Assembly: GCA_038230035.1 (NCBI GenBank)
Contig: JBBRNX010000001.1
Coordinates: 403,591-467,590 of the forward strand
Origin: Gaiella sp038230035
Lineage (GTDB): Bacteria > Actinomycetota > Thermoleophilia > Gaiellales > Gaiellaceae
Length of the DNA: 64,000 bases
Direction: 5' to 3'
Under the pieces are notes generated by a model. That model was not told where the DNA came from. It worked only from the letters and a program-made list of their open reading frames with translations, and searched no databases. How positions within the stretch are numbered: the stretch's first letter is position 1; the number at the start of each line of letters is the position of its first letter. Position numbers and translations under genes: made by a program. Of the stretch, positions 31,824-40,000 are shown piece by piece.

Positions 31824-33839
31824 ATGTCCGGGATAGCCGTTCTCATCGGTGCGCTCGCCCTCCTAGGGGCGAGCGGGCTGCTGTGCGCGGCGCATCTCCG
31901 CCTCGAGTCCGTGACGGCGGCTTTGCTCGGCGCGTACGCCATCGCCTGGGCCGAGTTGACCGTGGTGATGCTAGTCCTGTCGCTGCCCCGAGACCTGACG
32001 AGAACGACCTGTCTTGCCGGCCTCGCTGTCTGTTCGGCCGCTGCGTCCGTGTCGTGGCTTGCGGTGGGGAAGCCGCCGCTGCTCGCGAGTGCGCCGGGCG
32101 GACGGATCCTGCGTGACGTTCTGAGCGACCCGCTCCTCGTGGTACTCGCGGTCGGCGTGACGCTGGCCCTGATCTACGTTGCCGCGCTCGGGATCGGGAC
32201 GCCGCAGCTCGATTCCGACTCGCTCGCCTACCACCTCCCGCGCGCCGCGTTCTGGAAGCAGCAGCATGCGATCGCCTATATCCGCGGCGATGTCGATTCG
32301 AGAGTGAACGCGAACCCGCCCGTCGCCGAGATCGGGGTGCTCCTGACCATGCTCGCTGCGCGGAGCGATCGCTTCGTCTGGCTCCCTCAGTTCGCATCGC
32401 TCCTCGCCTGTGCTGTCGCGGTGTTCGGGATCGGACGCAGGCTGCGGCTCGAGCCGCGCGAGGCCATGCTCGGCGCGCTGCTCTTTCTGTCCCTTCCAGT
32501 CGCGCTCTTGCAGGCGGCAACGAGTCTCAGCGACGTCATCGTCGCGTCGTTCTTGCTGGTCGCGACGTACTTCGCGATCGGCACCACGAAGCGCGAACTC
32601 GGTCTCGCCGGCCTCGCGCTGACGCTGGCGCTCGCGACGAAGGTCAGCGCGCTCCTCGGACTGCCGTTCCTCGCTCTGCTCATCCTGCGCGCACAGCCGA
32701 GGACCCGCTGGCGCGCGATCGCTCTCGCTGCTCCTTTCGTCGGACTGGTCGGGGGCGGCTGGTACGTGCTCAACCGCGTCGAGACCGGCAGCTTCGCAGG
32801 TGGCTTGTTCTTCCAGGGCGTCCAACACGCCAATCGGATTCCGCCGACCTACTACCACCGGCTGTTCACGCTTCGCCGGTTCGTCTCCCCGGGCGGCCTC
32901 GCGCTCGACATCGTCGAAGTTCCAGGCGCGGTCGGTTGGGACGCCATCGTGTTCGTGTTGGCGGCGATTGCCGTCGCCGGCGTTTTCGGCATCGTGGCGT
33001 GGCGTCGCCGCTCCGGACGGCGAGCGGCGATCGCGTGCCTCGCCGGCGCGTTCGCGCTCACGCCTCTCGGGCTTCCGGCTGTTGCGTACGTCAGCCGCCA
33101 TAGCTGGGAGAAGCTTTGGTGGCTTGTCGATCGTCCTGGGATCGCCTACATCGACACGGGCCGGCAGGTTACAGACGCGAGCCCGAATTACTCGTGGTTC
33201 GGCCCTCTCGGGTTCCTCCTCGGAGTCCTAGGGGCTGTCGTGGTCGCTCGCGAGTTGCGCCGCCGCGGGAACGGCCGTCTTGCGGTTCTCTTCGTGACGG
33301 CGCCGGTCGTCTGGCTCCTCGTCGTCGGCTGGTGGCTCGGCTATGCGCCGTACGACGGGCGGTACTTCATCGTCCCGTTCGGCATCGTCGCCGCATGCTG
33401 GGGCGTGCTGCTCCGGTTCCGTGCTGTCACAGCGGCGGCGGTCGCCGTTGCGGTGACGACCATGTTGCTCGCGCTTGTCCACTTCGAGGATAAGCCGCCC
33501 GGTATCCATCTCTTCGCGGCGATTCCCGGACGCGCTGCCTGGCAGCAATCTCGAGGTGTTGTGGAGACCGGCCCGGGCGATGAGGCGCTCGTCGTAGATT
33601 TCGTGAACCGGCACGTGCCGGCGAACGCAGTCGTCGCTCTACCCGAGACATACGAATTCCTCACGTACCCGTTCTTCGGGCCAAGGGTCGAGCGGACGAT
33701 CCTCTTCGGCATCCAGGCGTCAGAGGCCCGAGCCGACACGATCGTGTTCGCACATGGCCCGCCGCATGTCTCGTGCCGGTCGTGTTGGCGGGTCGGCGTG
33801 CTCTACCCGTCGGGATGGGGGGTCTTGCGACGCAGATAG
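31824..33839 (+). CDS. GT-C-like polytopic glycosyltransferase (PMT_2/ArnT-type)
   Basis: A 671-residue protein with about twelve to fourteen membrane helices and an extracytoplasmic C-terminus. The first large loop has TPQLDSDSLAYHLPRAAFWK followed by VDSRVNANPPVAEIG, matching the D-x-D/E plus Y/P-x-E-rich loop of lipid-linked-sugar-dependent GT-C transferases. The C-terminal ~110 residues (LVVDFVNRHVPANAVVALPE) form a soluble domain. It probably moves a sugar from a polyprenyl-phosphate carrier to a protein or glycan outside the membrane; donor and acceptor are unknown. Confidence 0.65.
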   Translation: MSGIAVLIGALALLGASGLLCAAHLRLESVTAALLGAYAIAWAELTVVMLVLSLPRDLTRTTCLAGLAVCSAAASVSWLAVGKPPLLASAPGGRILRDVLSDPLLVVLAVGVTLALIYVAALGIGTPQLDSDSLAYHLPRAAFWKQQHAIAYIRGDVDSRVNANPPVAEIGVLLTMLAARSDRFVWLPQFASLLACAVAVFGIGRRLRLEPREAMLGALLFLSLPVALLQAATSLSDVIVASFLLVATYFAIGTTKRELGLAGLALTLALATKVSALLGLPFLALLILRAQPRTRWRAIALAAPFVGLVGGGWYVLNRVETGSFAGGLFFQGVQHANRIPPTYYHRLFTLRRFVSPGGLALDIVEVPGAVGWDAIVFVLAAIAVAGVFGIVAWRRRSGRRAAIACLAGAFALTPLGLPAVAYVSRHSWEKLWWLVDRPGIAYIDTGRQVTDASPNYSWFGPLGFLLGVLGAVVVARELRRRGNGRLAVLFVTAPVVWLLVVGWWLGYAPYDGRYFIVPFGIVAACWGVLLRFRAVTAAAVAVAVTTMLLALVHFEDKPPGIHLFAAIPGRAAWQQSRGVVETGPGDEALVVDFVNRHVPANAVVALPETYEFLTYPFFGPRVERTILFGIQASEARADTIVFAHGPPHVSCRSCWRVGVLYPSGWGVLRRR

Positions 33840-33848
33840 CGCGGCGTG

Positions 33849-34544
33849 CTACGACCGACGAACGCCCATCGTGAGCGATCCGGCGTAGCCTGAGCCGCTG
33901 CGCGCGAGGCGGACCGTCGAACTCGCGCCACCCGCGCCGTAAATCGAATCGTTCGCGTTCCGCGTGTCGCGGCTCGGGCGCCTGTTGTACGGCGCGGCTG
34001 CGTAGACGACGTCCGTCAGCTTGTCGGGGAAGTACAGCTGCCCCGTGTGCACGACATTCCCGCCGATATGCACCTTGACATGGATGTGGACGGTGCGGCC
34101 CCGGTACCACCCCGGGTAGATCGTCTTGAAAAACGCTGTCCCTGTCGCGTCTGTGCGCTGGCCGCCGCGCAGGGAGGTCCGCTTGTCGGTCGGGCCGGCG
34201 CTACCACCGGGACGGCCGGTCGAGGCGCTCATGAAGCCGGAGTAGAGGCCTCCGGCATCGCAGTGCCAGATCTCCACCATGGCGCCTTTGAGCGGCCGGC
34301 AGGTCGATGCGTCGACGACCTTGAGCCGCAGCGCGAGCGCCGTGCCGGGCCGGTGCTCGGTGATGTCGCGGCGAACTCTTTCGTTCGCGATGTAGTACGG
34401 GCCTTCGGTCTGCTCGGGAGCGAGGAGGCACGAGACCGTCTCTGCCGAGGCTGGAGCAGTGACCCGCCAGCCGGCAGCCGTGAGAAAGGCGGCGGAAAGC
34501 CCGGCAAGGCGGGCCAGCGCGCCGCGGCGCGTGATCGTCTGCAT
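33849..34544 (-). CDS. secreted intradiol ring-cleavage dioxygenase-like protein
   Basis: A 231-residue protein with a twin-arginine-like signal (RRGALARLAGLSAAFLTAAG). The mature part has the intradiol dioxygenase fold (protocatechuate 3,4-dioxygenase beta-like): CLLAPEQTEGPYYI, LKGAMVEIWHCDAGGLYSGF and YPGWYRGRTVHIHVKV. The non-heme Fe(III) ligands expected for the family are all there: Tyr101, Tyr147, His153 and His155. Exported members of this group are poorly understood and may act on lignin- or quinone-type aromatics outside the cell. It lies 40 nt behind the 1070-residue redox-linked protein but has its own -10-like box. Confidence 0.78.
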   Translation of the reverse strand: MQTITRRGALARLAGLSAAFLTAAGWRVTAPASAETVSCLLAPEQTEGPYYIANERVRRDITEHRPGTALALRLKVVDASTCRPLKGAMVEIWHCDAGGLYSGFMSASTGRPGGSAGPTDKRTSLRGGQRTDATGTAFFKTIYPGWYRGRTVHIHVKVHIGGNVVHTGQLYFPDKLTDVVYAAAPYNRRPSRDTRNANDSIYGAGGASSTVRLARSGSGYAGSLTMGVRRS

Positions 34545-34550
34545 GCACGG

Positions 34551-34556
34551 ACCTTA
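34551..34556 (-). promoter_or_regulatory. -10 box TAAGGT of a probably leaderless transcript
   Basis: On the minus strand TAAGGT, 6-nt spacer, then the ATG at 34544 of the dioxygenase gene. It lies in the 40-nt gap behind the 1070-residue gene, so the dioxygenase may be transcribed separately from the redox operon. Confidence 0.5.
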
Positions 34557-34584
34557 GACCCGCAAGCTGGGAAAGCGCTGTGAG

Positions 34585-37500
34585 CTAGGGCTTGACGGTG
34601 ACGATCCGGCCCCCTGCGACGTTCGCGAGGTGGGTCTCGGAGCCGTTCGGCAGGCGTACGGTCAGCGACATCACTCTCGTCACAGAACCGAGGCCGAAGA
34701 AGGCGCGAGGATCCTCGGATGACTCGTAGCTCGAGCCAGCGTGGAGCTCGCGCACGAGCCTGCGGCCGTCGGGGAGCACCGCCGTGACGAGTGCACCAGG
34801 ATGGAAACCGGCCAGAGACACCTCGAGCCAGTGCCCTGACGGATTCGTGTTCTCGAGCAGCACGAGCGGTCCGCCGATCTGGTTGATCGCGATGTCCACG
34901 TTGCCGTCGTTGTTGAAGTCGGCTGCGGCGAGACCGCGGCCGTTGAGGCTCCCGATGTCGAGGAGGCCGGGCAGGGAGCTCGCGTCGGCGAACTGCTCGG
35001 CGAAGCCCTGGCCCGTGAGGTTCTCGAGCACCTGAACCGGTCGGGCGTCCTTCTTCAGATTCGTGATCGGGATGTCGCCGTTCGCTAGGACGAGGTCGAG
35101 GTTGCCGTCCCGGTTGAGATCCACCCACGATGCGCCCCAGCCGGCAAAGCTCGAGCCGAAGGCGGACTTGAAGTCGGGCCGCGCGTCGGCGTAGGCGGGG
35201 CCGGGGGCTCCGAGCGAGCGGCTGCGAAAGATCCCGTGCGACTGCCGGCGCGAGTTGCTGACAAACAGGTCGGGGAGGCCGTCGCCGTTGTAGTCGCCGG
35301 CGGCGACGCCCATTCCAGCGTTCGCATCCGCCACACCGTCGGTCTGGCCGCGCTCGACGAAGCGGAAGCCGAGGGAGTTCTTCGCCGGCTCGTTGAGGTA
35401 CAGGCGGTTCGGGTCCTCGTCGTTCGCCACGTACAGGTCGGGACGGCCGTCGCCGTTTACGTCGGTGAAGACGGCGCCGAGCCCGTGCTCGACCCTAGTG
35501 TCGAGGCCGATCTGCCGCCCGACCTCGCGGAACCGAGCGTGGCCGTTCTTCCCGTTGCCCTGATTGAGGAAGAGCTCATCGCGGACGCCGAGGTGGTTCG
35601 TCGGGAAGCCGGCAGCTGAGCCGGGAACCGGTGCGTTGACTTCTGTGTAGCCGGCGACGAAGAGGTCGGGCCGGCCGTCCCCGTTCACGTCTGCGACAGC
35701 CGCGCTCGAGTGCCAGCCGTACGAGACGACACCCGAGGAGCGGGCACCCTCGGTGAACGTCCCATCGCCGTTGTTCCACAGCAGCTTGTCGTCGACAGCC
35801 GTCGAGACGAAGAGGTCGGTGTAGCCGTCGCCGTTGAAGTCGGCCGCGACGCAGCCGGTTCCCTTCACGCGAATTCCGGCGCCCGAGGCCGTGCTCACGT
35901 TGACGAACCTGCCGTGGTCGTTGCGGAAGAGGGCACTCGGCGGCAAACCGCCTTGCTGTTGCCAGTCAGGGATGTTCCCGTCGGAGTACGAGTTGACGAC
36001 GAAGAGGTCGAGCCAGCCGTCGTTGTTGTAGTCCAGCCAGCAGAGCCCGCCGCCCATCATCGCCTGGACATCGGGAGACACACCGAAGCGGAACGAGGCC
36101 TGACGGAAGTCGAGGCCGACCTGTGACGCGACGTTCTGCAGCTTCACACCCGCGAAGCCGGTCGCGACTGCGCGCGTCGTAGCGGCGCTGACAGCAGGTG
36201 GCGGGGTTGCGCTTGTTGCGACGACGGTCGGTGATACAAGCTCGGTGCTACTCGCTTTGCGCGAGCGGGAAATGAGATACCGGGTCACATCGGGCGTCAG
36301 CTCGAACGTCTGGGTGAACCGCGAGCGGCTCGCGACGTGCGTCGCCGCGAAGGTCGAAGCGTCGTACGTCGAGATCTGGACGTTCCCCGTCAGGGTCGCG
36401 ACGGCAATCGGCGGCGCCTGGCCTTGCCCCGGCTCCAGGTGGATGCTCACCTTCTCGATGTCGTAGGTCGGCACGCCGATCGGCTTCCCGGCCGCGTCCC
36501 GAAGCCGCTGCTGGAGGCCCGCGAGCCACTCGCCAGACGCGCCGACTGCCGCGCGCGTCGCGTCGCGCCGCCTCAAGGCATCGGCCGCAGCCTGGAGGTC
36601 GGCGACGAGGTTGCGCGCTATCTGCAGCGCCGTCGGTCGTGTCAGCTGTGACTCGATCCCCTTCGACGGCAGGACGGTGACCACGGGGAGGCGGGTCACG
36701 TTCGTCGCCCGAAGGACGGGTGCCGTACCGAGCCGCGCCGGAATGCCGGCGAGCGCGATCGATCCGCTGACGACGACGACGCTGATTGCCGCCAGCCCGA
36801 CCGTGATAGCAGGGCGGGCGGTGAACGCCCTGAACCGTATGGCCGCCCATCGTCGGACGCCGAAGGCAGTCAGAAACGGGTGGAGGCCGCAGACACTCGT
36901 GAGCGCCCCGAGCAGCGCGACCTTCGTCGCAAACTCGGTGGTCTGCGGTGCAATCAGAAGGGCTGCCAGCAGTCCGACCGCGACAGCGTAGAAGCGCCGC
37001 GCCCGCGCGCCTTCCGGAATCGTCTTCGGATCGGTGATCATGAAGAAGAGGAAGACGAGAACCTCCGGCGACGTGATGAGCACCCACCAGAAGTACGCGC
37101 CGGTGATGGGGCCGAGGTGCCAGCGAGCCGTCATCGCATGGTCGGTCAGCGCGAGCACGCCGATACCCGCCGCAAAGGCCAGCCAGAAACCGATCGCAAT
37201 CGCGAGCAGCTTCAGCCGCGAGAGGATCAACAATCCACCGGCGACGATGATCAGCAACGCGAGGGCGAGCCAGAACGACATCCGCGCCCACCAGAAGTCG
37301 AGCGGGTTGGCGCGCCTCGTGCCGAGGATGAGGAAGCAGAGGACGAGCCCGACGTTCGACGGGTTGAAGATGTGCCGGCCGCGGAAGCGGATCAGGTGCT
37401 TCGAGAGGATCGCGACAGCGGCCGTCGCGACGTAGATCCACCAGCCCCTGAGGCTCCACCAGTCGCCGTGCTGCGTCCCGGGTACCCGGAGGACGAAGGC

Positions 37501-37797
37501 GACACCGTTGCCGGTCAGGAGTGCGCTGGCCGGCCACATGATCACGCGGTGCTGCCAGAAGGCGATCGTGAACTCGAGCAGCGCGCAGGTTCCGAGCGAA
37601 AGAAGGATCTGGGCGATCGACAGGTCGAAGCCGAACGCCGCCTGCCCGAGCACCTGCAGCGAGATGATGACCGCTGCAAGGTGCAGCCGCGGATCGCGAA
37701 CGGTCGGCAGGAGGACCGGGTACGCCCTGCCGTGGATCACGACGGACCGCCCGCCGACCCTGCGAGTGCTTGTGTCGGCATGCGACGCGGCGCTCAT
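34585..37797 (-). CDS. fusion of an RnfD/NqrB-like (UnbU-like) membrane domain and an FG-GAP/ASPIC (UnbV-like) domain
   Basis: 1070 residues. Residues ~38-355 hold nine to ten membrane helices with IFNPSNVGLVLCFLILG (143-159) and FFMITDPKTIPEG (251-263), motifs of the RnfD/NqrB family. Residues ~360-510 form an extracytoplasmic helical plus beta region. Residues ~550-975 are a beta-propeller with seven calcium-type FG-GAP motifs, such as DYNNDGWLDLFV (589), DFNGDGYTDLFV (653), DVNGDGRPDLYV (779) and DFNNDGNVDIAI (960). Residues ~988-1068 are the ASPIC/UnbV domain (GALVTAVLPDGRRLVRELHA, then FFGLGSV). In enediyne clusters UnbU and UnbV are separate proteins; here they are one chain. The SGAT-type flavin site of true RnfD is not seen. 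Last gene of the redox operon, 51 nt after the ferredoxin gene. Confidence 0.8.
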   Translation of the reverse strand: MSAASHADTSTRRVGGRSVVIHGRAYPVLLPTVRDPRLHLAAVIISLQVLGQAAFGFDLSIAQILLSLGTCALLEFTIAFWQHRVIMWPASALLTGNGVAFVLRVPGTQHGDWWSLRGWWIYVATAAVAILSKHLIRFRGRHIFNPSNVGLVLCFLILGTRRANPLDFWWARMSFWLALALLIIVAGGLLILSRLKLLAIAIGFWLAFAAGIGVLALTDHAMTARWHLGPITGAYFWWVLITSPEVLVFLFFMITDPKTIPEGARARRFYAVAVGLLAALLIAPQTTEFATKVALLGALTSVCGLHPFLTAFGVRRWAAIRFRAFTARPAITVGLAAISVVVVSGSIALAGIPARLGTAPVLRATNVTRLPVVTVLPSKGIESQLTRPTALQIARNLVADLQAAADALRRRDATRAAVGASGEWLAGLQQRLRDAAGKPIGVPTYDIEKVSIHLEPGQGQAPPIAVATLTGNVQISTYDASTFAATHVASRSRFTQTFELTPDVTRYLISRSRKASSTELVSPTVVATSATPPPAVSAATTRAVATGFAGVKLQNVASQVGLDFRQASFRFGVSPDVQAMMGGGLCWLDYNNDGWLDLFVVNSYSDGNIPDWQQQGGLPPSALFRNDHGRFVNVSTASGAGIRVKGTGCVAADFNGDGYTDLFVSTAVDDKLLWNNGDGTFTEGARSSGVVSYGWHSSAAVADVNGDGRPDLFVAGYTEVNAPVPGSAAGFPTNHLGVRDELFLNQGNGKNGHARFREVGRQIGLDTRVEHGLGAVFTDVNGDGRPDLYVANDEDPNRLYLNEPAKNSLGFRFVERGQTDGVADANAGMGVAAGDYNGDGLPDLFVSNSRRQSHGIFRSRSLGAPGPAYADARPDFKSAFGSSFAGWGASWVDLNRDGNLDLVLANGDIPITNLKKDARPVQVLENLTGQGFAEQFADASSLPGLLDIGSLNGRGLAAADFNNDGNVDIAINQIGGPLVLLENTNPSGHWLEVSLAGFHPGALVTAVLPDGRRLVRELHAGSSYESSEDPRAFFGLGSVTRVMSLTVRLPNGSETHLANVAGGRIVTVKP

Positions 37798-37848
37798 CGG
37801 CCGCTCATGCTACTCGGGGATCAGCGTCCTCACGGCGTCGCCAAAGGG

Positions 37849-38100
37849 CTAGAGGCTTGTCCTCCCTGTTCCGAGCGGACGCAGGCCCCGGCCAGCTTCG
37901 GGCCGCTGCTCGATGAACAGCGCGAGCCGCGGGCACGACGAGACGGCTCGGCGTGTATCGCCCTCGAGCCCATGCGGGATCGGTGTGTCGTCGATGATCG
38001 GGTAACCCCATTCGTCGAGCTGGATCAGGTCGGGCAGCAGCTCGGCGCAGTGACCGTAGGCATCGCAGAGGATCGGGTTGACGCGAAGGTGGTCGCTCAT
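37849..38100 (-). CDS. [3Fe-4S]-type ferredoxin
   Basis: An 83-residue ferredoxin. Cysteines at 12, 18 and 56 (ILCDAYGHCAELLPD and VSSCPRLALF) give the C-x5-C-x37-C-P pattern of single-cluster 3Fe-4S (or 4Fe-4S with a non-Cys ligand) ferredoxins, the group that often serves P450s in actinobacteria. It starts 2 nt after the stop of the NuoF-like gene. In this operon it likely carries electrons between the NuoF-like flavoprotein and a membrane component. Confidence 0.85.
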   Translation of the reverse strand: MSDHLRVNPILCDAYGHCAELLPDLIQLDEWGYPIIDDTPIPHGLEGDTRRAVSSCPRLALFIEQRPEAGRGLRPLGTGRTSL

Positions 38101-38102
38101 CG

Positions 38103-39395
38103 CTATCTCCAGTTCGAGCGGGAGGGAGTTCGCAGCACCGGCTCTGGGGAAGTCGCAGTACAGCGCCCGGCCAGGTGGTGCGAAACCTCGTCGGCAAAGA
38201 CCGTGAGCGCGCTGTCGACGAAGCGCAGAGCACCGTCCGGGTGTGCGCAGGCTCCTCGACGAGCGATCTGCGCCGACAGTCGCGGCAGCCGGTCGACCGC
38301 CGCCGCCGCATCTGCACCGCCTCGAGTGATCGCCTCCAGCGCGTCGGCGACGGCTGGGAGACCGAAGACGCACGGGCCGCACTGACCGGCGCTCTCGCCG
38401 GCGAGGTAGCGGGCAACGCGTGCGGACTCCGCAATTCCGCAGGTGGCTGCAGGAAGGACGACGATCGCGCGTGCGCCAAGAGAGGCGCCGAGCGGCGCGA
38501 GGCCCCGATCAGACAGTCGTATGTCGCCGTTGCCGGCAACCGGGATCCAGCCGCCGAAGTACCCACCGACGAGGAGCGCCCGCGGTTGTCCTGTGAGCCC
38601 GCCGGCGAGTGCGACGAGCCGCCGCAGCGACGTCCCGATCTCCACCTCGACGACACCCGGTCGGCGTACTGCGCCGTCCAGCGTCACGAGCACCGTGCCG
38701 GGCTCGTCGTCGGTGCCGGTCTCGCGGAACCATCCGGCGCCGTAGCGCGCGATCAAGCCGACGTTGGCGAGTGTCTCGACGTTCTGGACGAGCGTGGGGC
38801 GACCCCGCACGCCGCGCTCGAACGGGCGGGGTGGTGAAAGCGTCGGCTTGGCGTCGCCGCCGTTCAGCCAATGGACGAGCGCCGTCTCCTCGCCCGCGAC
38901 GAATCGCTCGGGGAGCTCTGCGATAGAGATCGCCTTCGCGGCGGCCGGGCGCTCGTTCAGCGCAGCCTCGAGGGAGTCGTGGCTCGAGTGCGCCTCCTGT
39001 GAGAGGGCGATGACCGCCTCGCAGGAGCCGACGACGGCCATCGCCCCGATTATGCCGTCGAGCACGAGGTGCGGGTTGCGTCGCAAGAGGACCTTGTCTT
39101 TTGCGCTCGCAGGCTCGCCTTCGGTGCCGTTGGCGACGACGATCGGCGAGCGACGCGAGGCAACGGTCCGGAGCTTGACGGCAGTCGGGAAGCCTGCGCC
39201 GCCGCGACCACGGAGTCCGCTCTCCTCGACCGCGGTGAGCAGCGAACGGCCGGGGCCGGAAAACTCCGGTAGCGGGCCGTAGCGGTCGATGTGCTCGCTC
39301 CAGGTGGACGGACCGTCGGCATCGGCTGGAAGGAGCCGGTCGCCCTGCGGTGCGAGGTCGTCCGCGATCGCGACCCGCGCGGCCACGGCGCTCAC
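38103..39395 (-). CDS. NuoF-like flavo-iron-sulfur protein (NADH-binding subunit type)
   Basis: 430 residues. SGLRGRGGAGFPTAVKL (59-75) is the NADH/FMN loop of NuoF/HoxF, and NGTEGEPASAKDK (89-101) is the FMN phosphate loop. A SLBB-like segment lies around GVVEVEIGTSLRRLVALAGG. The cluster domain has ESAGQCGPCVFG (Cys339, Cys342) and RGACAHPDGA (Cys383); the first Cys of canonical SCGxCxPC is Ala336, so cluster ligation differs from complex I. No NuoE or NuoG is nearby. Probably the entry point for NAD(P)H electrons into the operon's chain, or the exit. ATGA-type overlap with the heme protein gene. Confidence 0.82.
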   Translation of the reverse strand: MSAVAARVAIADDLAPQGDRLLPADADGPSTWSEHIDRYGPLPEFSGPGRSLLTAVEESGLRGRGGAGFPTAVKLRTVASRRSPIVVANGTEGEPASAKDKVLLRRNPHLVLDGIIGAMAVVGSCEAVIALSQEAHSSHDSLEAALNERPAAAKAISIAELPERFVAGEETALVHWLNGGDAKPTLSPPRPFERGVRGRPTLVQNVETLANVGLIARYGAGWFRETGTDDEPGTVLVTLDGAVRRPGVVEVEIGTSLRRLVALAGGLTGQPRALLVGGYFGGWIPVAGNGDIRLSDRGLAPLGASLGARAIVVLPAATCGIAESARVARYLAGESAGQCGPCVFGLPAVADALEAITRGGADAAAAVDRLPRLSAQIARRGACAHPDGALRFVDSALTVFADEVSHHLAGRCTATSPEPVLRTPSRSNWR

Positions 39396-40000
39396 GCCGC
39401 GACCCTCTCGATCGTCTGTCTATCGGGGAGTTGGTTCGGGGCAGTCGGTCGGGCGCGTGGCTCGAAGTGCTTCTCGCCGTTGCGACCTCGTAGCCGCCAG
39501 AGGACAACGGCTCCGATCGTGGCGGCCAAGAGCGCTCCTACGAGCCGAAGCCAGAGCGTGCCCATGTCGGTCCCCGAGCCGAGCGTGTGGACGAATGCCA
39601 CAGGCCAGGAGCCATACGCGAGCCAGTGGATGGCTTTCCAGACGTGATGTCCGATATGGCGGCGCAGCAGGCTCGAGAGGATCACCGCCGCTACCAGATC
39701 GAGCGAGACCGTCCCGAGCCCGACCCACAGCGCGTTGCTGCCGGCGGTGAACGGGACAACGATCGCGGCCAGATCGAGGTGCGTGTACGGATCGATGATC
39801 GCAGTCGCCACGTGGATGGCGAGGAAGACCACTGCGAGCAGCGAGATGTTGCGATGCAGCCCGAGTGTCACGAAACGGGGCAGGCGTACAGGGCGTAAGC
39901 GCTTCGCCGTCGCTATCCCGAGCGCGAAGACGGCGGTCAGCAGCACGAGCGACACCACGCCGCTCGCGCGCATGAGATACCAGACTGCCAGCGAGCTCAC
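39392..40000 (-). CDS. ferric-reductase-like transmembrane heme protein
   Basis: A 202-residue membrane protein with six helices. Two histidine pairs sit at the spacing used for b-type heme in this family: His49/His63 (GLHRNISLLAVVFLAIHV) and His125/His138 (KAIHWLAYGSWPVAFVHTLG). No flavin or NAD domain is fused, so electrons must come from partner proteins. Similar to YedZ/MsrQ and to ferric-reductase-like domains found next to ApbE-dependent systems. It would move electrons across the membrane between the cytoplasmic NuoF/ferredoxin pair and an external acceptor. Confidence 0.82.
   Translation of the reverse strand: MSSLAVWYLMRASGVVSLVLLTAVFALGIATAKRLRPVRLPRFVTLGLHRNISLLAVVFLAIHVATAIIDPYTHLDLAAIVVPFTAGSNALWVGLGTVSLDLVAAVILSSLLRRHIGHHVWKAIHWLAYGSWPVAFVHTLGSGTDMGTLWLRLVGALLAATIGAVVLWRLRGRNGEKHFEPRARPTAPNQLPDRQTIERVAA

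Noticed and set aside
36880..38385. A 501-codon plus-strand frame
   Set aside because: It is antisense to the RnfD-like domain, the ferredoxin and part of the NuoF-like gene, and has charged low-complexity composition without motifs.
38103..39395. Part of respiratory complex I
   Set aside because: NuoF-like, but with no NuoE, NuoG or membrane-arm genes nearby and with an altered cluster motif (Ala336 in place of the first Cys).
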